Of a stretch of 41,586 nt of DNA, positions 41,322 to 41,586 are shown piece by piece. Position 1 is the first letter of the stretch. The number at the start of each line of letters is the position of its first letter. This DNA comes from Actinomycetes bacterium (GTDB lineage: Bacteria; Actinomycetota; Actinomycetes; Mycobacteriales; Mycobacteriaceae). The position numbers were made by a program, and so were the translations under genes. The notes under the pieces were generated by a model, which made no database searches, was not told the DNA's origin, and worked only from the letters and a program-made list of their open reading frames with translations. Location of the stretch: contig JAKOYE010000254.1 of assembly GCA_029780675.1 (NCBI GenBank), positions 1-41,586 of the forward strand, written 5' to 3'.

Positions 41322-41586
41322 TCGGTATCGCGGCACTCGTCGTCGGCATCGTCATCGGTCTGGTGTTCCAGCCGGATGTGCCGGAAGCGGTCCAGCCCTA
41401 CCTGCCGATCGCAGTGGTCGCGGCACTCGACGCAGTGTTCGGAGGCCTGCGCGCCTACCTCGAGAGGAACTTCGACGCCAAGGTGTTCGTGGTGTCGTTC
41501 CTGTTCAACACCTCCGTCGCGGCCCTCATCGTCTACCTCGGCGACCAACTGGGCGTGGGTACCCAGTTGTCGACGGCCATCATCGT
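41318..41586 (+). CDS. sbp: Small basic protein family (DUF1290, Rv1824-like), cut by window end
   Basis: The first 89 residues of a membrane protein with three hydrophobic spans: MIGIAALVVGIVIGLVF, then YLPIAVVAALDAVFGGLRAYLE, and VFVVSFLFNTSVAALIVYLG. This matches the Sbp/DUF1290 family, usually about 110-120 residues, so some 25 residues lie beyond the window. It overlaps the DUF881 stop (ATGA) and, by analogy with Rv1823-Rv1825, should be followed by a second DUF881 gene. The family is often found near ftsZ or envelope genes; no biochemical role is known. Confidence 0.93.
   Translation, partial: MIGIAALVVGIVIGLVFQPDVPEAVQPYLPIAVVAALDAVFGGLRAYLERNFDAKVFVVSFLFNTSVAALIVYLGDQLGVGTQLSTAII

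Overview
The window is high-GC actinobacterial DNA and almost certainly comes from a Mycobacterium/Mycolicibacterium-type chromosome. The evidence is a long-form isocitrate lyase (ICL2/AceA2), SecA2, a PgsA2-type CDP-alcohol transferase, BacA-like (Rv1819c-type) ABC transporters, an Rv1815-like exported protease, TANNNT promoters placed 6-7 nt before start codons, and the gene order 28.3-41.6 kb, which follows M. tuberculosis Rv1815-Rv1824 as I recall it. The lectin with LysM and the intact aceA2 favour a rapid grower. I saw no rRNA, tRNA, CRISPR array, insertion sequence or prophage block. No gene-free stretch exceeds 300 bases; the longest gaps are about 210-250 bases (10197-10446 and 16223-16431).

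0-7.5 kb is a nucleoside/nucleobase salvage region: the end of a uridine-phosphorylase-type gene, deoC and a phosphosugar mutase on the + strand, and, convergent to them, cytidine deaminase and a drug-type MFS pump, a lipoprotein/secreted-protein pair, a CDGSH iron-sulfur protein and an NCS2 purine permease. 7.5-12.8 kb carries a membrane Ser/Thr kinase, an aquaglyceroporin divergent from an NrtR-type Nudix regulator with a palindromic operator between them, an exported HNH-type nuclease, and a DUF2510/DUF4352 protein.

12.8-22 kb holds aceA2 (preceded by a membrane-anchored NlpC/P60-like protein resembling mycobacteriophage tape-measure peptidase domains), dtd, a conserved hypothetical, a ferritin-like diiron protein coupled to its own flavin/2Fe-2S reductase, a small exported protein and an FeS-type photolyase. 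21.5-28.2 kb has an operon of two SMR transporters, malQ and a Nudix hydrolase; then a sterol-desaturase-family hydroxylase, a KhtT/KhtU-type K+/H+ antiport pair, and a mannose-binding/LysM lectin.

28.3-41.6 kb is the SecA2 neighbourhood: an exported chymotrypsin-like protease, a KstD-like flavoprotein with a KstR-like operator, a universal stress protein, two tandem BacA-like ABC transporters (one with Arg replacing the Walker A Lys), ilvG, secA2, pgsA2, a DUF881 protein and a small basic protein. Two intergenic tandem-repeat arrays (52 bp at 30.6 kb, 27 bp at 37.3 kb) are duplications of the 3' end, stop codon and a hairpin of the upstream gene. Each sits directly before a leaderless-type promoter of the next gene. 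They, the asymmetric ABC pair, the KstR-like site and a duplicated start region that makes a coupled mini-ORF before the SMR genes are the most unusual signals here.
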